From positions 861,001 through 925,000 of the forward strand of contig JARUPY010000373.1 of NCBI GenBank assembly GCA_029817715.1: a stretch of 64,000 bases of DNA. The letters run 5' to 3'. Positions 10,369-20,304 of this stretch are shown here, piece after piece (within the stretch, counting starts at the first letter, position 1; every line of letters starts with the position of its first letter). Under the pieces are notes generated by a model that saw nothing but the letters and a program-made list of their open reading frames with translations, was not told where the DNA came from and did no database searches. Source of the DNA: Melastoma dodecandrum. Taxonomy: Eukaryota > Streptophyta > Magnoliopsida > Myrtales > Melastomataceae. The translations under genes were made by a program, and so were the position numbers.

Positions 10369-11316
10369 TCAACCCGCCTGCGCGAAGACTCGGCTCGCCT
10401 TGATGTCGTCGGCACGCATCTGCTCGAGATCATCGCGCGTCAGCGGCCTGTCGCGCTCTTCGAACAGCCGGTTCGCCATACGAAGGCGTGCGCGGTCGAG
10501 CGCGTTGCGGATCGATCGCGCGTTCGAGAAGCGCGGCTGCTGCATCCTGAGCTTGATGTACTCGCGCATCGTCGCCTTGGCAGCGTCGTCGAACTTGTAG
10601 TTCATCTGCCGCACCATGATCTCGGCGATGGCGAGCAGTTCGTCGGCCGAATAGTCGGGGAAGTCGATGTGGTGGGCGATGCGCGAGGCCATCCCGGGAT
10701 TGCTGGAGAAGAAGGTGTCCATGCGGTCCCGGTAGCCGGCCAGGATGACGACGAGGTCGTCGCGGTTGTTCTCCATCACCTGGAGCAGGATCTCGATGGC
10801 CTCCTGGCCGTAGTCGCGCTCGTTCTCGGGCCGGTAGAGATAATAGGCCTCGTCGATGAACAGCACGCCGCCCATCGCTTTCTTGAGGATCTCCTTGGTC
10901 TTGGGCGCGGTGTGGCCGATATATTGCCCGACCAGATCGTCGCGGGTGACGGTGACGACGTGATTGCGGCGGATGTATTTCAACCGGTAGAGCACATCGG
11001 CCATGCGGCGGGCGACCGTGGTCTTGCCGGTGCCGGGGTTGCCGGTGAAGCTCATGTGCAGCGTCGGCGGATCGGCCGGGATGCTCAACGCGCGGCGCGC
11101 CGATTCGACGAGCAGCAGCGCGGCGATCTCGCGGATGCGCGTCTTCACGGGCTTCAGGCCGACGAGGTCGCGGTCGAGCGAGGTGATCACCTCGCCGATG
11201 TTCGATTTCTCGTAAAGCTCCGCAAGATTGACCGACTGGACATCCGAGGACGACTGGCCCTGCGCCTTGTCCTCCACGGGATCCTTCTTGTCGGGTGCGG
11301 TCTGTCCTTCGCTCAT
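10369..11316 (-). CDS. cbbX: Red-type RuBisCO activase, AAA+ protein CbbX
   Basis: A 315-residue AAA+ ATPase that remodels inhibited red-type RuBisCO by pulling on the C-terminus of the large subunit. After a 30-residue charged tail come Walker [10 protein letters not shown], a pore-loop region around [11 protein letters not shown], Walker [12 protein letters not shown], and the sensor and arginine regions [13 protein letters not shown]. The start ATG at 11316 overlaps the rpe stop by four bases (ATGA), so translation is probably coupled. It fits the form IC large subunit encoded upstream in the same operon. Confidence 0.97.
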   Translation of the reverse strand: MSEGQTAPDKKDPVEDKAQGQSSSDVQSVNLAELYEKSNIGEVITSLDRDLVGLKPVKTRIREIAALLLVESARRALSIPADPPTLHMSFTGNPGTGKTTVARRMADVLYRLKYIRRNHVVTVTRDDLVGQYIGHTAPKTKEILKKAMGGVLFIDEAYYLYRPENERDYGQEAIEILLQVMENNRDDLVVILAGYRDRMDTFFSSNPGMASRIAHHIDFPDYSADELLAIAEIMVRQMNYKFDDAAKATMREYIKLRMQQPRFSNARSIRNALDRARLRMANRLFEERDRPLTRDDLEQMRADDIKASRVFAQAG

Positions 11317-12020
11317 GCCGCCATTTCCTTCTTGCCTTCGGCGCCAAGCGCGTCGCGCAACGCCGTGAAAATCTTGTGGTAGCCGCCGTCGTCCTCGCGC
11401 GCGCCGAAGATCGCCGAGCCGGCGACGAAGGTGTCGGCCCCCGCGGCGGCAATGGCGCCGATGTTGTCGACCTTGACCCCGCCATCGATCTCGAGAGCGA
11501 TCTCCTGGCCGCCGGCCGCCGTGTGCACGTCGATGCGCCGGCGCACCGCGGCGATCTTGTCGAGTGCGCGCGGGATGAAGGATTGGCCGCCGAAACCGGG
11601 ATTGACCGACATGATGAGGATGATGTCGAGCTTGTCCATCACGTAGTCGAGATGCTCGAGCGGCGTCGCCGGGTTCAGCGCTAAGCCCGCCTTGCAGCCG
11701 TGCTCGCGGATGAGGCCGAGCGTGCGGTCGACGTGGTAGGTCGCCTCGGGATGCACCGTGATGATCGATGCGCCCGCCTTGGCGAACATCACGACGAGCT
11801 CGTCGACGGGCGTCGCCATGATGTGCACGTCGATCGGCACGGTCGCGACCGGCTTGATCGCCTCGCACACGAGCGGGCCGATGGTCAGGTTGGGAACGTA
11901 ATGGTTGTCCATCACGTCGAAGTGAATCCAGTCGGCGCCGGCGGCAACGACGTTACGCACTTCTTCACCGAGGCGGGCGAAATCGGCGGACAGAATGCTG
12001 GGGGCGATGCGATGCCTCAT
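11313..12020 (-). CDS. rpe: Ribulose-phosphate 3-epimerase within the cbb operon
   Basis: A 235-residue TIM-barrel enzyme interconverting ribulose 5-phosphate and xylulose 5-phosphate, which regenerates the phosphoribulokinase substrate. Motifs: [16 protein letters not shown] at the N-terminus, [17 protein letters not shown] with the metal-binding His-Asp, [12 protein letters not shown], and EIDGGV with the second catalytic Asp. It overlaps cbbS upstream and cbbX downstream by four bases each (ATGA), so cbbS-rpe-cbbX would be translated as one coupled unit. Its place between cbbS and cbbX is unusual; the epimerase (cbbE) more often sits at the end of cbb operons. Confidence 0.96.
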   Translation of the reverse strand: MRHRIAPSILSADFARLGEEVRNVVAAGADWIHFDVMDNHYVPNLTIGPLVCEAIKPVATVPIDVHIMATPVDELVVMFAKAGASIITVHPEATYHVDRTLGLIREHGCKAGLALNPATPLEHLDYVMDKLDIILIMSVNPGFGGQSFIPRALDKIAAVRRRIDVHTAAGGQEIALEIDGGVKVDNIGAIAAAGADTFVAGSAIFGAREDDGGYHKIFTALRDALGAEGKKEMAA

Positions 12021-12454
12021 TTGGGGCTTTTCGCAACCGTGTCGCGCTCGGTCTCCGGCCGGAAGGTCGAATAGCTGCGGACCGTGTAGTGGATCTGGCG
12101 GCCGGGACCCTCGGAGCGCACCAGCTCGAAGCCGGGCTCGTCCTCGGGGCGCTGTACGAGATAGGACATGCGCACCGTCTCGGTGCCCTTCTTGTTGTCG
12201 AAGGCGAGGACCTTGACGTAGCGGCGCGGGTTCGCCTCGCGGCAGGCTTTCAGCTCCATCATCACGCCGGCGGCGTCCTTGAGGTCGAACATGGGCTCGC
12301 CCCACATCGCCCAATAGGTGTTGCGCGGGTGCGGGTCGTCGGTGTGCTCGACGGCGAGCGACCAGGCGTTGTCGAGCGCGTACTGGACCTGCGCGGAAAT
12401 CTCCTCGTCGGTGAGGTCGGGCAGGAAGGAGAACTGGCCTTGGGTGAGTCTCAT
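12017..12454 (-). CDS. cbbS: RuBisCO small subunit, red type
   Basis: A 145-residue small subunit. It starts [19 protein letters not shown], has the conserved [14 protein letters not shown] segment, and carries the C-terminal beta-hairpin extension ([12 protein letters not shown]) that is found in red-type (IC/ID) small subunits and is absent from green-type ones. That tail fills the central channel of the L8S8 complex. It is separated from cbbL by a 176-base gap filled by an inverted repeat, and its stop overlaps the rpe start. Confidence 0.97.
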   Translation of the reverse strand: MRLTQGQFSFLPDLTDEEISAQVQYALDNAWSLAVEHTDDPHPRNTYWAMWGEPMFDLKDAAGVMMELKACREANPRRYVKVLAFDNKKGTETVRMSYLVQRPEDEPGFELVRSEGPGRQIHYTVRSYSTFRPETERDTVAKSPK

Positions 12455-12472
12455 GGGATGCCTCGAGCTATC

Positions 12473-12627
12473 TCCCCTCCCCCTTGCGGGGAGGGGTCGG
12501 GGGTGGGGGTCGTGGAGTTCTTCCACGCATCAATTGGCAACGAATTGGATGGGCGGCGGATCATTTCCGGCTCGTGAAGCACGGCCTGACCCCCACCCCT
12601 GACCCCTCCCCGCAAGGGGAGGGGAAG
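12473..12627. repeat. Family B inverted repeat between cbbL and cbbS
   Basis: Two near-identical arms of about 40 bases, CCCCTCCCCCTTGCGGGGAG at the left and its complement CTCCCCGCAAGGGGAGGGG at the right, followed and preceded by the GGGGTNGGGGGTGGGGGT tract. The arms differ by one run length and one substitution. The 75-base loop holds a small perfect hairpin (CGTGGA...TCCACG at 12513-12529). In the cbbLS transcript this would fold into a long stem between the two RuBisCO genes. A related, perfect pair flanks the gene at 21708-22148. Confidence 0.85.
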
Positions 12628-12630
12628 CCC

Positions 12631-14232
<1,602 letters not shown>

Positions 14233-15198
14233 ATGCCCAACCTGACCTTTCGCCAGCTCGAGGTGTTCGTAGCCGCCGCCGACATGCTCTCTTTTGCCCG
14301 CGTCGCCGAGGCTCTGCATCTCACGCCGTCGGCGGTGTCGTTCCAGATCAAGCAGATCGAGCAGCAGACTGGATTCGACCTTTTCGAGCGAATCGGTCGC
14401 AAGGTGGCGCTCACCGAGGCCGGCAACGTGCTGCTCGGCTATGCGCGGCCGGTGCTGCAATCGATGGGCGACATCGACCAAGCGATGCTGGCGTTGAAGG
14501 GGGCGGGGCAAGGCCGTGTGCGGCTCGGCCTCGTCTCGACCGCCAAGTACATCGTGCCGCACATCATCGCGCGTTTCCGCACCCTCTACCCTGGTGTCAT
14601 GGTGCACCTTTCTGAGGGCAACCGTGCGCTGATCCTGGCGCAGCTCGCCGACGGTACGATCGACCTCGCTATCATGGGCCAGCCGCCGCCCGGCGCAGAC
14701 GTGTTGGCGGAACGCTTCGCGCCGCATCCGACGATCATGGTGGCGAGCCCCGGCCACACGCTGACTGACCGCGCGCGGATCGCGCCGGGCGACCTCGCGG
14801 GCGAATGGTTCGTCGTGCGCGAGCGGGGCTCGGGCACCCGTGCCCTGTCCGACCGCTTCTTCGACACGGCCGGCTTCGTGCCGCGCGTCGCCATGGAGAC
14901 GTCGAGCAACGAGATGATCAAGCAGGCCGTCGTCGCCGGCATGGGCCTCGCCGTGATCTCGCGCCACACGATCAGCCTCGAGCTCTCCCTCGGCCTGCTG
15001 GCGAGCCTGCCGGTCGAAGGCTTTCCGGTCGAGCGCGCCTGGTTTGTCGTTCAACGACGCACCTCACCGCTGCTGCCGGTGCAGGCGGGGCTGCGCCATT
15101 ACCTGATCGACGAAGGCCGAAACATCATCGAGGAAATCAGCCTCGGCATCGATCAGTTTGGGCTCCAGCATTCCCTCGCCCGGCCGGGCGGCGCGTGA
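14233..15198 (+). CDS. cbbR: LysR-type regulator of the cbb operon
   Basis: A 321-residue LysR-family activator. The N-terminal winged helix-turn-helix (FRQLEVFVAAADMLSFARVAEALHLTPSAV) spans residues 5-65 and is followed by an effector-binding domain with the usual GLVSTAKYIVPHIIARF start. CbbR proteins activate Calvin-cycle operons in response to metabolites such as RuBP, ATP or NADPH. Assignment rests on both sequence type and the divergent position against cbbL. The ATG at 14233 follows a GAGGGA site that lies inside a perfect dyad, which suggests autoregulation. Confidence 0.95.
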   Translation: MPNLTFRQLEVFVAAADMLSFARVAEALHLTPSAVSFQIKQIEQQTGFDLFERIGRKVALTEAGNVLLGYARPVLQSMGDIDQAMLALKGAGQGRVRLGLVSTAKYIVPHIIARFRTLYPGVMVHLSEGNRALILAQLADGTIDLAIMGQPPPGADVLAERFAPHPTIMVASPGHTLTDRARIAPGDLAGEWFVVRERGSGTRALSDRFFDTAGFVPRVAMETSSNEMIKQAVVAGMGLAVISRHTISLELSLGLLASLPVEGFPVERAWFVVQRRTSPLLPVQAGLRHYLIDEGRNIIEEISLGIDQFGLQHSLARPGGA

Positions 15199-15222
15199 CT
15201 TAATGCCGGAAAATCTCGTCTC

Positions 15223-16287
15223 TCAAGAACGCACGAGGCCTTCGGCTTTCGCCGCGCGCGGCGCGAAGATCGCCTGCATCGTCGCGGCACGCGCCGGCCT
15301 GCCGACCACGGCGATGCCGTCCCCCGCTCCGACCCTCAGGTCGAGCGGCGGCTGGAACACGGTCGCCTCGCCCTTCGGCTCGATCGCGGCGATCATGAAG
15401 GCGCCAGCGCCCAACGCCTCGATCGAGCCGATGGTCGCGCCGTCGGCGGCGCTATCCGCGGCGGCGACGACGATCTCAAGGTCGAGCCCGAGCCGCGACA
15501 GCTCCTTGCCGATCGCCGAGAGCTTTTCGCCCTGGCGCAGGCCGGTCATGTCCTTGAACAGCAGCAGCTCGGCGATTCGCTCGGCGCCGATGTGCGCCGG
15601 CAGCACCACGCGGTCGGCGCCGGCCTGGATCAGCTTGCTTTCGGTCGAAGGGATCTCGCCGCGGGCGATAATGTCGAGGCGCTTGTTGAGGCTGCGTGCC
15701 GACAAGGTGATGAAAACGTTGGCGGCATCGTCCGGGAGCACGGTGGTCAGCGCACGCGCGCGTAAAATGCCGGCCTTGCGCAGTACATCCTCGTCGGTTG
15801 CGTCGCCCTGCATGGCGAGAAAGCCCTGGCCACGCGCCGACTCGACGCGTGCCTCGCCGCGGTCGAGCACGACCACCGGCACGCCTGCTGCCTCGAGGTC
15901 CTGCGCGAGGCTCTGGCCGATGCGGCCGAAGCCGCAGATGATGACGTGGCCAGACAGGTGGTCGATGTCGCGCTGCATGCGGCGTACCCCAAGGAAGGCC
16001 TGGAACTGGCTGACGGTGATGAGCTGGATCAGGCTGCCGGTAAGGAAGATCATGCCGGTGCAGCCTGTGACGATGAGCGTAATCGTGATCGCCCGCAGCG
16101 CATCCGTGTCGATCGGACGGACCTCGTCGTAGCCGACGGTGTAGACGGTCAGCACGACCATGTAGGCCGCGTCGCCGAAGCTCCAGCCGTAGGCGACATA
16201 GGCGCCGGTGGCTGCCGCCATGACGACGAGCATGAAGAACGTGCCGCCGACCAGATTGCGGAGCGGGGAGGAGAGGGCGTTCAGCAT
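15223..16287 (-). CDS. Potassium-channel-like membrane protein with TrkA-N (RCK) domain
   Basis: A 354-residue protein with two membrane helices (residues about 12-35 and 65-90) around a pore loop, a TrkA-N/RCK NAD-binding domain starting at GHVIICGFGRIGQSLAQ near residue 113, and a TrkA-C-like C-terminus (residues about 230-340). This is the layout of MthK-type K+ channels. The selectivity filter reads TVGYDEV where K+ channels have TVGYG, so the last filter glycine is an aspartate. It is transcribed away from hemF and convergent with cbbR. Function as a selective K+ channel is therefore uncertain. Confidence 0.88.
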   Translation of the reverse strand: MLNALSSPLRNLVGGTFFMLVVMAAATGAYVAYGWSFGDAAYMVVLTVYTVGYDEVRPIDTDALRAITITLIVTGCTGMIFLTGSLIQLITVSQFQAFLGVRRMQRDIDHLSGHVIICGFGRIGQSLAQDLEAAGVPVVVLDRGEARVESARGQGFLAMQGDATDEDVLRKAGILRARALTTVLPDDAANVFITLSARSLNKRLDIIARGEIPSTESKLIQAGADRVVLPAHIGAERIAELLLFKDMTGLRQGEKLSAIGKELSRLGLDLEIVVAAADSAADGATIGSIEALGAGAFMIAAIEPKGEATVFQPPLDLRVGAGDGIAVVGRPARAATMQAIFAPRAAKAEGLVRS

Positions 16288-16368
16288 TGTCCTTGAGAGA
16301 CCCGGCGCGGCGTCGGTCTATCAAGATTCACGCCGAAGCCCGGCTTTCACGTCGCGGCGAGACGTCGT

Positions 16369-17275
16369 CTATGGCCAGCGAACTTCGGGCGGCAGCGAGG
16401 GAGAGAATCGATTCGACGTTGCCGCCGGTCTTCAGCCCGAACAGTGTGCCGCGGTCGTAGACCAGGTTGAACTCGGCATAGCGGCCGCGCCGCACCAGCT
16501 GCTCCTGCCTGTCGGCCTCGCTCCACTGGCTTTCAAAATTGCGGCGCACGAGGTCCGGGTAGATCGCGAGGAACCCTTCGCCGACGGCGCGGGTGAAGGC
16601 GAAGAGCGGCTCGAAGCCGTGACCGGAGGCGGCGGGCTCCAGGTAGTCGTAGAAGATGCCGCCGATGCCGCGTGGCTCGTTGCGGTGCTTCAGGAAGAAA
16701 TACTCGTCGCACCACGCCTTGAAGCGCGGATAGTCGGCGACGTCGGGATGCGCGTCGCAGGCGCTCTTCATCGCATCGTGGAACAGCAGTGTGTCGGCAT
16801 CGTCTTGCTTTCGACGGCGGTCGAGCACCGGCGTCAGGTCCGAGCCGCCGCCGAACCAGCTCTTCGAGGTCACGACGAAGCGAGTGTTCATGTGCACCGT
16901 CGGCACGTTCGGGTTCCACGGATGGGCGATCACCGAAATCCCGGACGCCCAGAAGCGCGGATCGGCCGATGCGCCGGGGATCTGCTTGGCGAACTCGGGC
17001 GCAAAGGTGCCGTAGACGGTCGACGAATGCACGCCTGCCTTCTCGAACACGCGGCCACTGATAGTGCCCATGCGGCCGCCGCCGCCATCGGCGCCGTCGT
17101 GGTTGCTGCGCTTCCACGGCTTGGTCGCGGCTTCGCCGGGCGTGAGATCATCGCGCGCAAAGGGGCCGGGTGCGTCGGTCTCCAGCGCCTCGAAGGCGCC
17201 CAGGATGCGCATCTGCAGCGCCTCGAACCACTCGCGCGCGCGCCGCTTCTCCTCGTGATGGGGATCGTCCTGCAT
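16369..17275 (-). CDS. hemF: Oxygen-dependent coproporphyrinogen III oxidase (C-terminal frameshift)
   Basis: Aerobic haem-pathway enzyme converting coproporphyrinogen III to protoporphyrinogen IX. Motifs: [48 protein letters not shown] and [16 protein letters not shown]. The open frame runs on to 16328, but the family ends ESILSSLPP-x-x-RWP. Removing one C from the run near 16400 restores that exact ending with a stop at 16369-16371, so I place the end there. The catalytic region is intact. Not linked to other haem genes here. Confidence 0.93.
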
Positions 17276-17437
17276 GAGCCTCGCCGCGCGCCTGGGTCCG
17301 GCGCTCCGCGCTGGCCTCGGGATTCGAGGCTCCTATAGGGGAGGGCGCCGCGAGTGTGAAGCTGGCGCCTCGGGGGAGCGAAGCCTGCGTCGCGGAAAAG
17401 CCTCGACCCGTGACCGCCGGCTTGGCAGAAGCGGGCG

Positions 17438-18382
17438 ATGCGCCAGACGACGATCGCCAAGCCCTTGACGGTTCGCGGCGCCGGCCTGCACACCGGGCGA
17501 CGGGCGGCCGTCACCTTGCGTCCCGCGCCGGCGGATACGGGATACGTCCTCGGCCGTCCGGGCGGCGCAATGGTGCCGATGATTTGGGCGAATCGCGTGC
17601 CGAGCCGCATGAGCACCTCGATAGGGCTCGGCGACGGCGGGGCGATCCGCACGGTCGAGCATCTGATGGCGGCGCTGGCGGCGCACGCGATCGACAATGT
17701 TCGGGTCGAGGTCGACGGTGCCGAGATCCCGATACTCGACGGCAGCGCCGCGCCCTGGTGCCGCCGCCTGCGCGAGGCGGGCGTCGCCACGCTCGAGGCG
17801 CCGCGCCGCGTGCTCCGCCCGCGCCGGCCCGTGCAGCTCACACGCGACGGTGGGTTCTTACGGTTCGAGCCGACGGGGGAGGGGTTTTTCGATCGACGTC
17901 ACGCATGACGTGCTGCCGGCGCTGCCGATCATGCGCTGGCGGGGGCAAGTCGATGCGGCGACCTTCGACCGCGAGCTGGCCCGCTCGCGCAGCTTCGGCA
18001 ATCTCTAACCGCCGCCTCGGGCTGCCGGAGAAGCCCGTCGCGCGGCCGACCGGAGCGACGCCGAACGTGCCCGACTCCGCGCACGAGGTGCCCGACGTCT
18101 CCGGCGGTGCCGATCCGATCGACCCGGCGGCGCCACTGCTCCAAGGTTGGCGCCCGTGGCGCGCCCTCGCTGGTCTTCGGCCGCCACATCTTGCCGTGGC
18201 CGCGCTTCCCCGACGAGCCGGGTCGCCACGTCGCGCTCGATATGATTGGCGATCTCGCGCTCGCCGGCCACGCGCTGCGGGGCAGGGTGGTGGCGCACAA
18301 CCCGTCGCATGAGAAGACCTACGCACTCGTCGCCGCGCTGATGAGCGAAACGGCGAATTGGGAAATGGTCGAGGTCGGGTAA
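17438..18382 (+). CDS. lpxC: UDP-3-O-acyl-N-acetylglucosamine deacetylase homologue (three frameshifts)
   Basis: LpxC catalyses the first committed, Zn-dependent step of lipid A synthesis. The N-terminal half shows GAGLHTG, the zinc-ligand motif TVEHLMAALAAHAIDN and VEVDGAEIPILDGSAAPW. The C-terminal half shows RHVALDMIGDLALAG (second and third zinc ligands) and NPSHEKTYAL (catalytic His). Single-base insertions near 17886, 18004 and 18146 split it into four frames. Between the two halves is an unusually long proline-rich stretch before the RHxxxD motif. It lies alone, not in the dcw cell-division cluster where lpxC normally sits, so it may be a second copy. The true chromosomal lpxC may be elsewhere. 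Confidence 0.75.
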
Positions 18383-18383
18383 G

Positions 18384-18435
18384 AGCGGCGACGTCTCGTC
18401 GCCGCCGTCGCGCACGAGGCGTGTGCGCTCCGTCA
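18384..18435 (-). repeat. Family D hairpin repeat beginning at a stop codon
   Basis: Read leftwards, this 52-base element begins exactly with the TGA stop of the sulfotransferase gene: TGACGGAGCGCACACGCCTC and on. It matches the element at 25875-25926, which begins with the petC stop. Inside it, ACGCCTCGT is followed after 14 bases by ACGAGACGT, an imperfect inverted repeat. Placed between two converging genes, it may act as a terminator. Confidence 0.7.
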
Positions 18436-19524
18436 CCCGCTCCACCCTTTCGCCCGCATCCGCTTCGACAGCCGACGATCCAAAAACGCCACCGCGCGCT
18501 CGACCGGCCCCCACGACCCGCCCGCGACCTTGTCGATTAGCGCGTCGGCACGCCGTCGCCCCTCCTCGCCGAAGTCGAGGCCGGGCTCGGCCACCCGCAC
18601 CTTGTCGCGCGCCGACGAGCCGCGCAGTGCGAGCCCGTAGTGCTCGGCGACGAAGGCGCGGTCGCGCGCGGCGACCGTGTCGAGCGCCGCCATCGTCGCC
18701 GGGCTGACCGACCAGCCCTGGCCCGGGTCGCGCGGCGCGGCGAGCAGGCGGCGCCGGCAGAGGTACGAGAAGATCGTGTGGGCGAGATAGGCGAACAGGC
18801 TGCGATCCACCGGCGTCGCCTGGCGCGCGGGCAGCGCCGCGTTGACGTCGCGCAGCGCCCGCACCGTGCCGACATCGAGCGAGACGCGGTCGCGCGAGGT
18901 TGGCGGCAGCGCCGCCGTCACCCCGCACTGGCGCAGGATCGCCGTGGTGAGGTCGCGCTCGGCATCGTAGTCGACGAGGCGCATGCGCTCGGCGCCGAAC
19001 GCCTGCTGCCAGATGAGCACCGTCTCCTCGGCGCTCATGAAGCGTGTGCCCGGTATGAGCATGCTCCGCGCATAGTCCTCGAGGGGCAGGCAGCCGCCGG
19101 CCGTGACATGCGTGTTGTAGAGCGAGAAGAAGCGCGCGTGCGGGTCGCGCAGGACGAGCACGACGGACAGCTCGAAGCCGGCGAAATCGGCGGCGAGCTG
19201 CTCGGCGTCGTATTGCACGAAGTGCGTCGAGAAATGCTCCGAGCTCACGAGCGCGACGTCGGCGTCGCTGGCGGCGATCTCGTCGACGAGGGTGCGCACC
19301 GCCTCGGCGCGCGGCACCCAGCGCACGGCGACGGACGGGCTCTCGGGGCGGTGCGCGAGGTAGCTCGCCACCAACGGCGAGTGGTTTTTCGCGCGGCCCA
19401 GCTGGTGCTTCGCGTAGAGGAGGCCGTGGCGCTTCAGGAGGCGCCGGTGCCGGTGGCAAAACAGCTGGAAGGCCGTCGTGCCGGTCTTGGCGAGCCCGAT
19501 GTGGAAGGCGATTTTCCGCGTCAT
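18433..19524 (-). CDS. Sulfotransferase-like protein
   Basis: A 363-residue cytoplasmic protein. The N-terminal FHIGLAKTGTTAFQ is the 5'-phosphosulfate-binding P-loop of PAPS-dependent sulfotransferases, and VVLVLRDPHARFFSLYN near residue 130 matches the 3'-phosphate-binding region (RDPxxRxxSxY). The rest is poorly conserved, so the acceptor (polysaccharide, lipid or small molecule) is unknown. Its start at 19524 overlaps the trmL stop by four bases, so it is translationally coupled to a tRNA methyltransferase, probably for expression rather than shared function. The stop codon is the first codon of a family D repeat. Confidence 0.8.
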   Translation of the reverse strand: MTRKIAFHIGLAKTGTTAFQLFCHRHRRLLKRHGLLYAKHQLGRAKNHSPLVASYLAHRPESPSVAVRWVPRAEAVRTLVDEIAASDADVALVSSEHFSTHFVQYDAEQLAADFAGFELSVVLVLRDPHARFFSLYNTHVTAGGCLPLEDYARSMLIPGTRFMSAEETVLIWQQAFGAERMRLVDYDAERDLTTAILRQCGVTAALPPTSRDRVSLDVGTVRALRDVNAALPARQATPVDRSLFAYLAHTIFSYLCRRRLLAAPRDPGQGWSVSPATMAALDTVAARDRAFVAEHYGLALRGSSARDKVRVAEPGLDFGEEGRRRADALIDKVAGGSWGPVERAVAFLDRRLSKRMRAKGWSG

Positions 19525-19997
19525 CGCGACCCATCGAGCTGGCGACAGGCTTCGCCGACGACGATCGCGGCGGCGACCGCGACGTTGAGCGAGCGCGCCG
19601 GCGGACGCATCGGTACGACCACGCGCTCGTCGGACGCCAAGTGGACGTTCTCCGGCACACCCGCCGATTCCCGCCCGACGAGCAGGATGTCGTCCCGCCG
19701 GAAAGCGAGCGCGGTATAGGGGAGAGAGCCTCGCGTCGTCAGGAGGACGAGGCGGGAGCCGGTAGCGGCCCGCCAGGCCTCGAAGGCGGCAAACGAAGCG
19801 TGCCGTGCGATCGTGAGCGCGTCGAGATAGTCCATGCCGGCGCGCCGAAAATGCCGGTCGCTCGTCGGGAAGCCGGCCGGCTCGATGATTGCTGCCCGGA
19901 GACCCAAGCAAGCGCACATGCGCAGCATCGTGCCGCAGTTCTGCGGGATGTCGGGCTGGTAGAGCGCCAGGGTCAGCGGCGGGATATGGTCGGGCAT
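19521..19997 (-). CDS. trmL: tRNA (cytidine(34)/uridine(34)-2'-O)-methyltransferase
   Basis: A SPOUT-class methyltransferase of about 158 residues that modifies the wobble base of certain tRNA-Leu species. The N-terminal ALYQPDIPQNCGTMLR, the central LVLLTTRG and the knotted SAM-binding motifs LLVGRESAGVP and VVVPMRPPARSLNVAVA are clear. I chose the ATG at 19997 since the family begins close to this point; the frame extends 14 codons further up without conservation. In many Hyphomicrobiales this gene lies just before the petABC cluster, and petBC are indeed 3.6 kb away here. Confidence 0.93.
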   Translation of the reverse strand: MPDHIPPLTLALYQPDIPQNCGTMLRMCACLGLRAAIIEPAGFPTSDRHFRRAGMDYLDALTIARHASFAAFEAWRAATGSRLVLLTTRGSLPYTALAFRRDDILLVGRESAGVPENVHLASDERVVVPMRPPARSLNVAVAAAIVVGEACRQLDGSR

Positions 19998-20304
19998 CCG
20001 TCCGGGTTGCGAAGCCCGTTCGAGCCCGCGCGTCGTCATCGAGTGAAGGCCGACCCTCTACCGGCTCTTGGTGCGCCTGTCACATACCGGTCTCCGCCGG
20101 CTTTCTGGCGTGTCGTGGCAAAATTCTCGATTGGCGCTTCACGGCGCAATATCCATCCTTGGGCGGAGCCAAATTTGAACTTACGGCCTACCGCGCGGGC
20201 CTTCGCGGCGGGAGCGGTCGTGGTATAATCTTCTAACCGACGGAAAAGATGACGGTTTCAGTCCAAACGACTGGCCTGCTTCGCCGTTCGCGGGAGGACC
20301 ATCG
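19998..20304. other. Intergenic region upstream of the SBP56 gene
   Basis: No gene is seen in these 307 bases, and no remnant of a Rieske protein. A perfect TATAAT stands at 20224-20229, 75 bases before the SBP56 start, but no convincing -35 hexamer lies 16-18 bases before it. The stretch 20100-20180 is less GC-rich than its surroundings. Confidence 0.4.

Noticed and set aside
12473..12627. CRISPR or tandem array in the cbbL-cbbS gap
   Set aside because: There are only two arms and they are inverted, not direct repeats with regular spacers.
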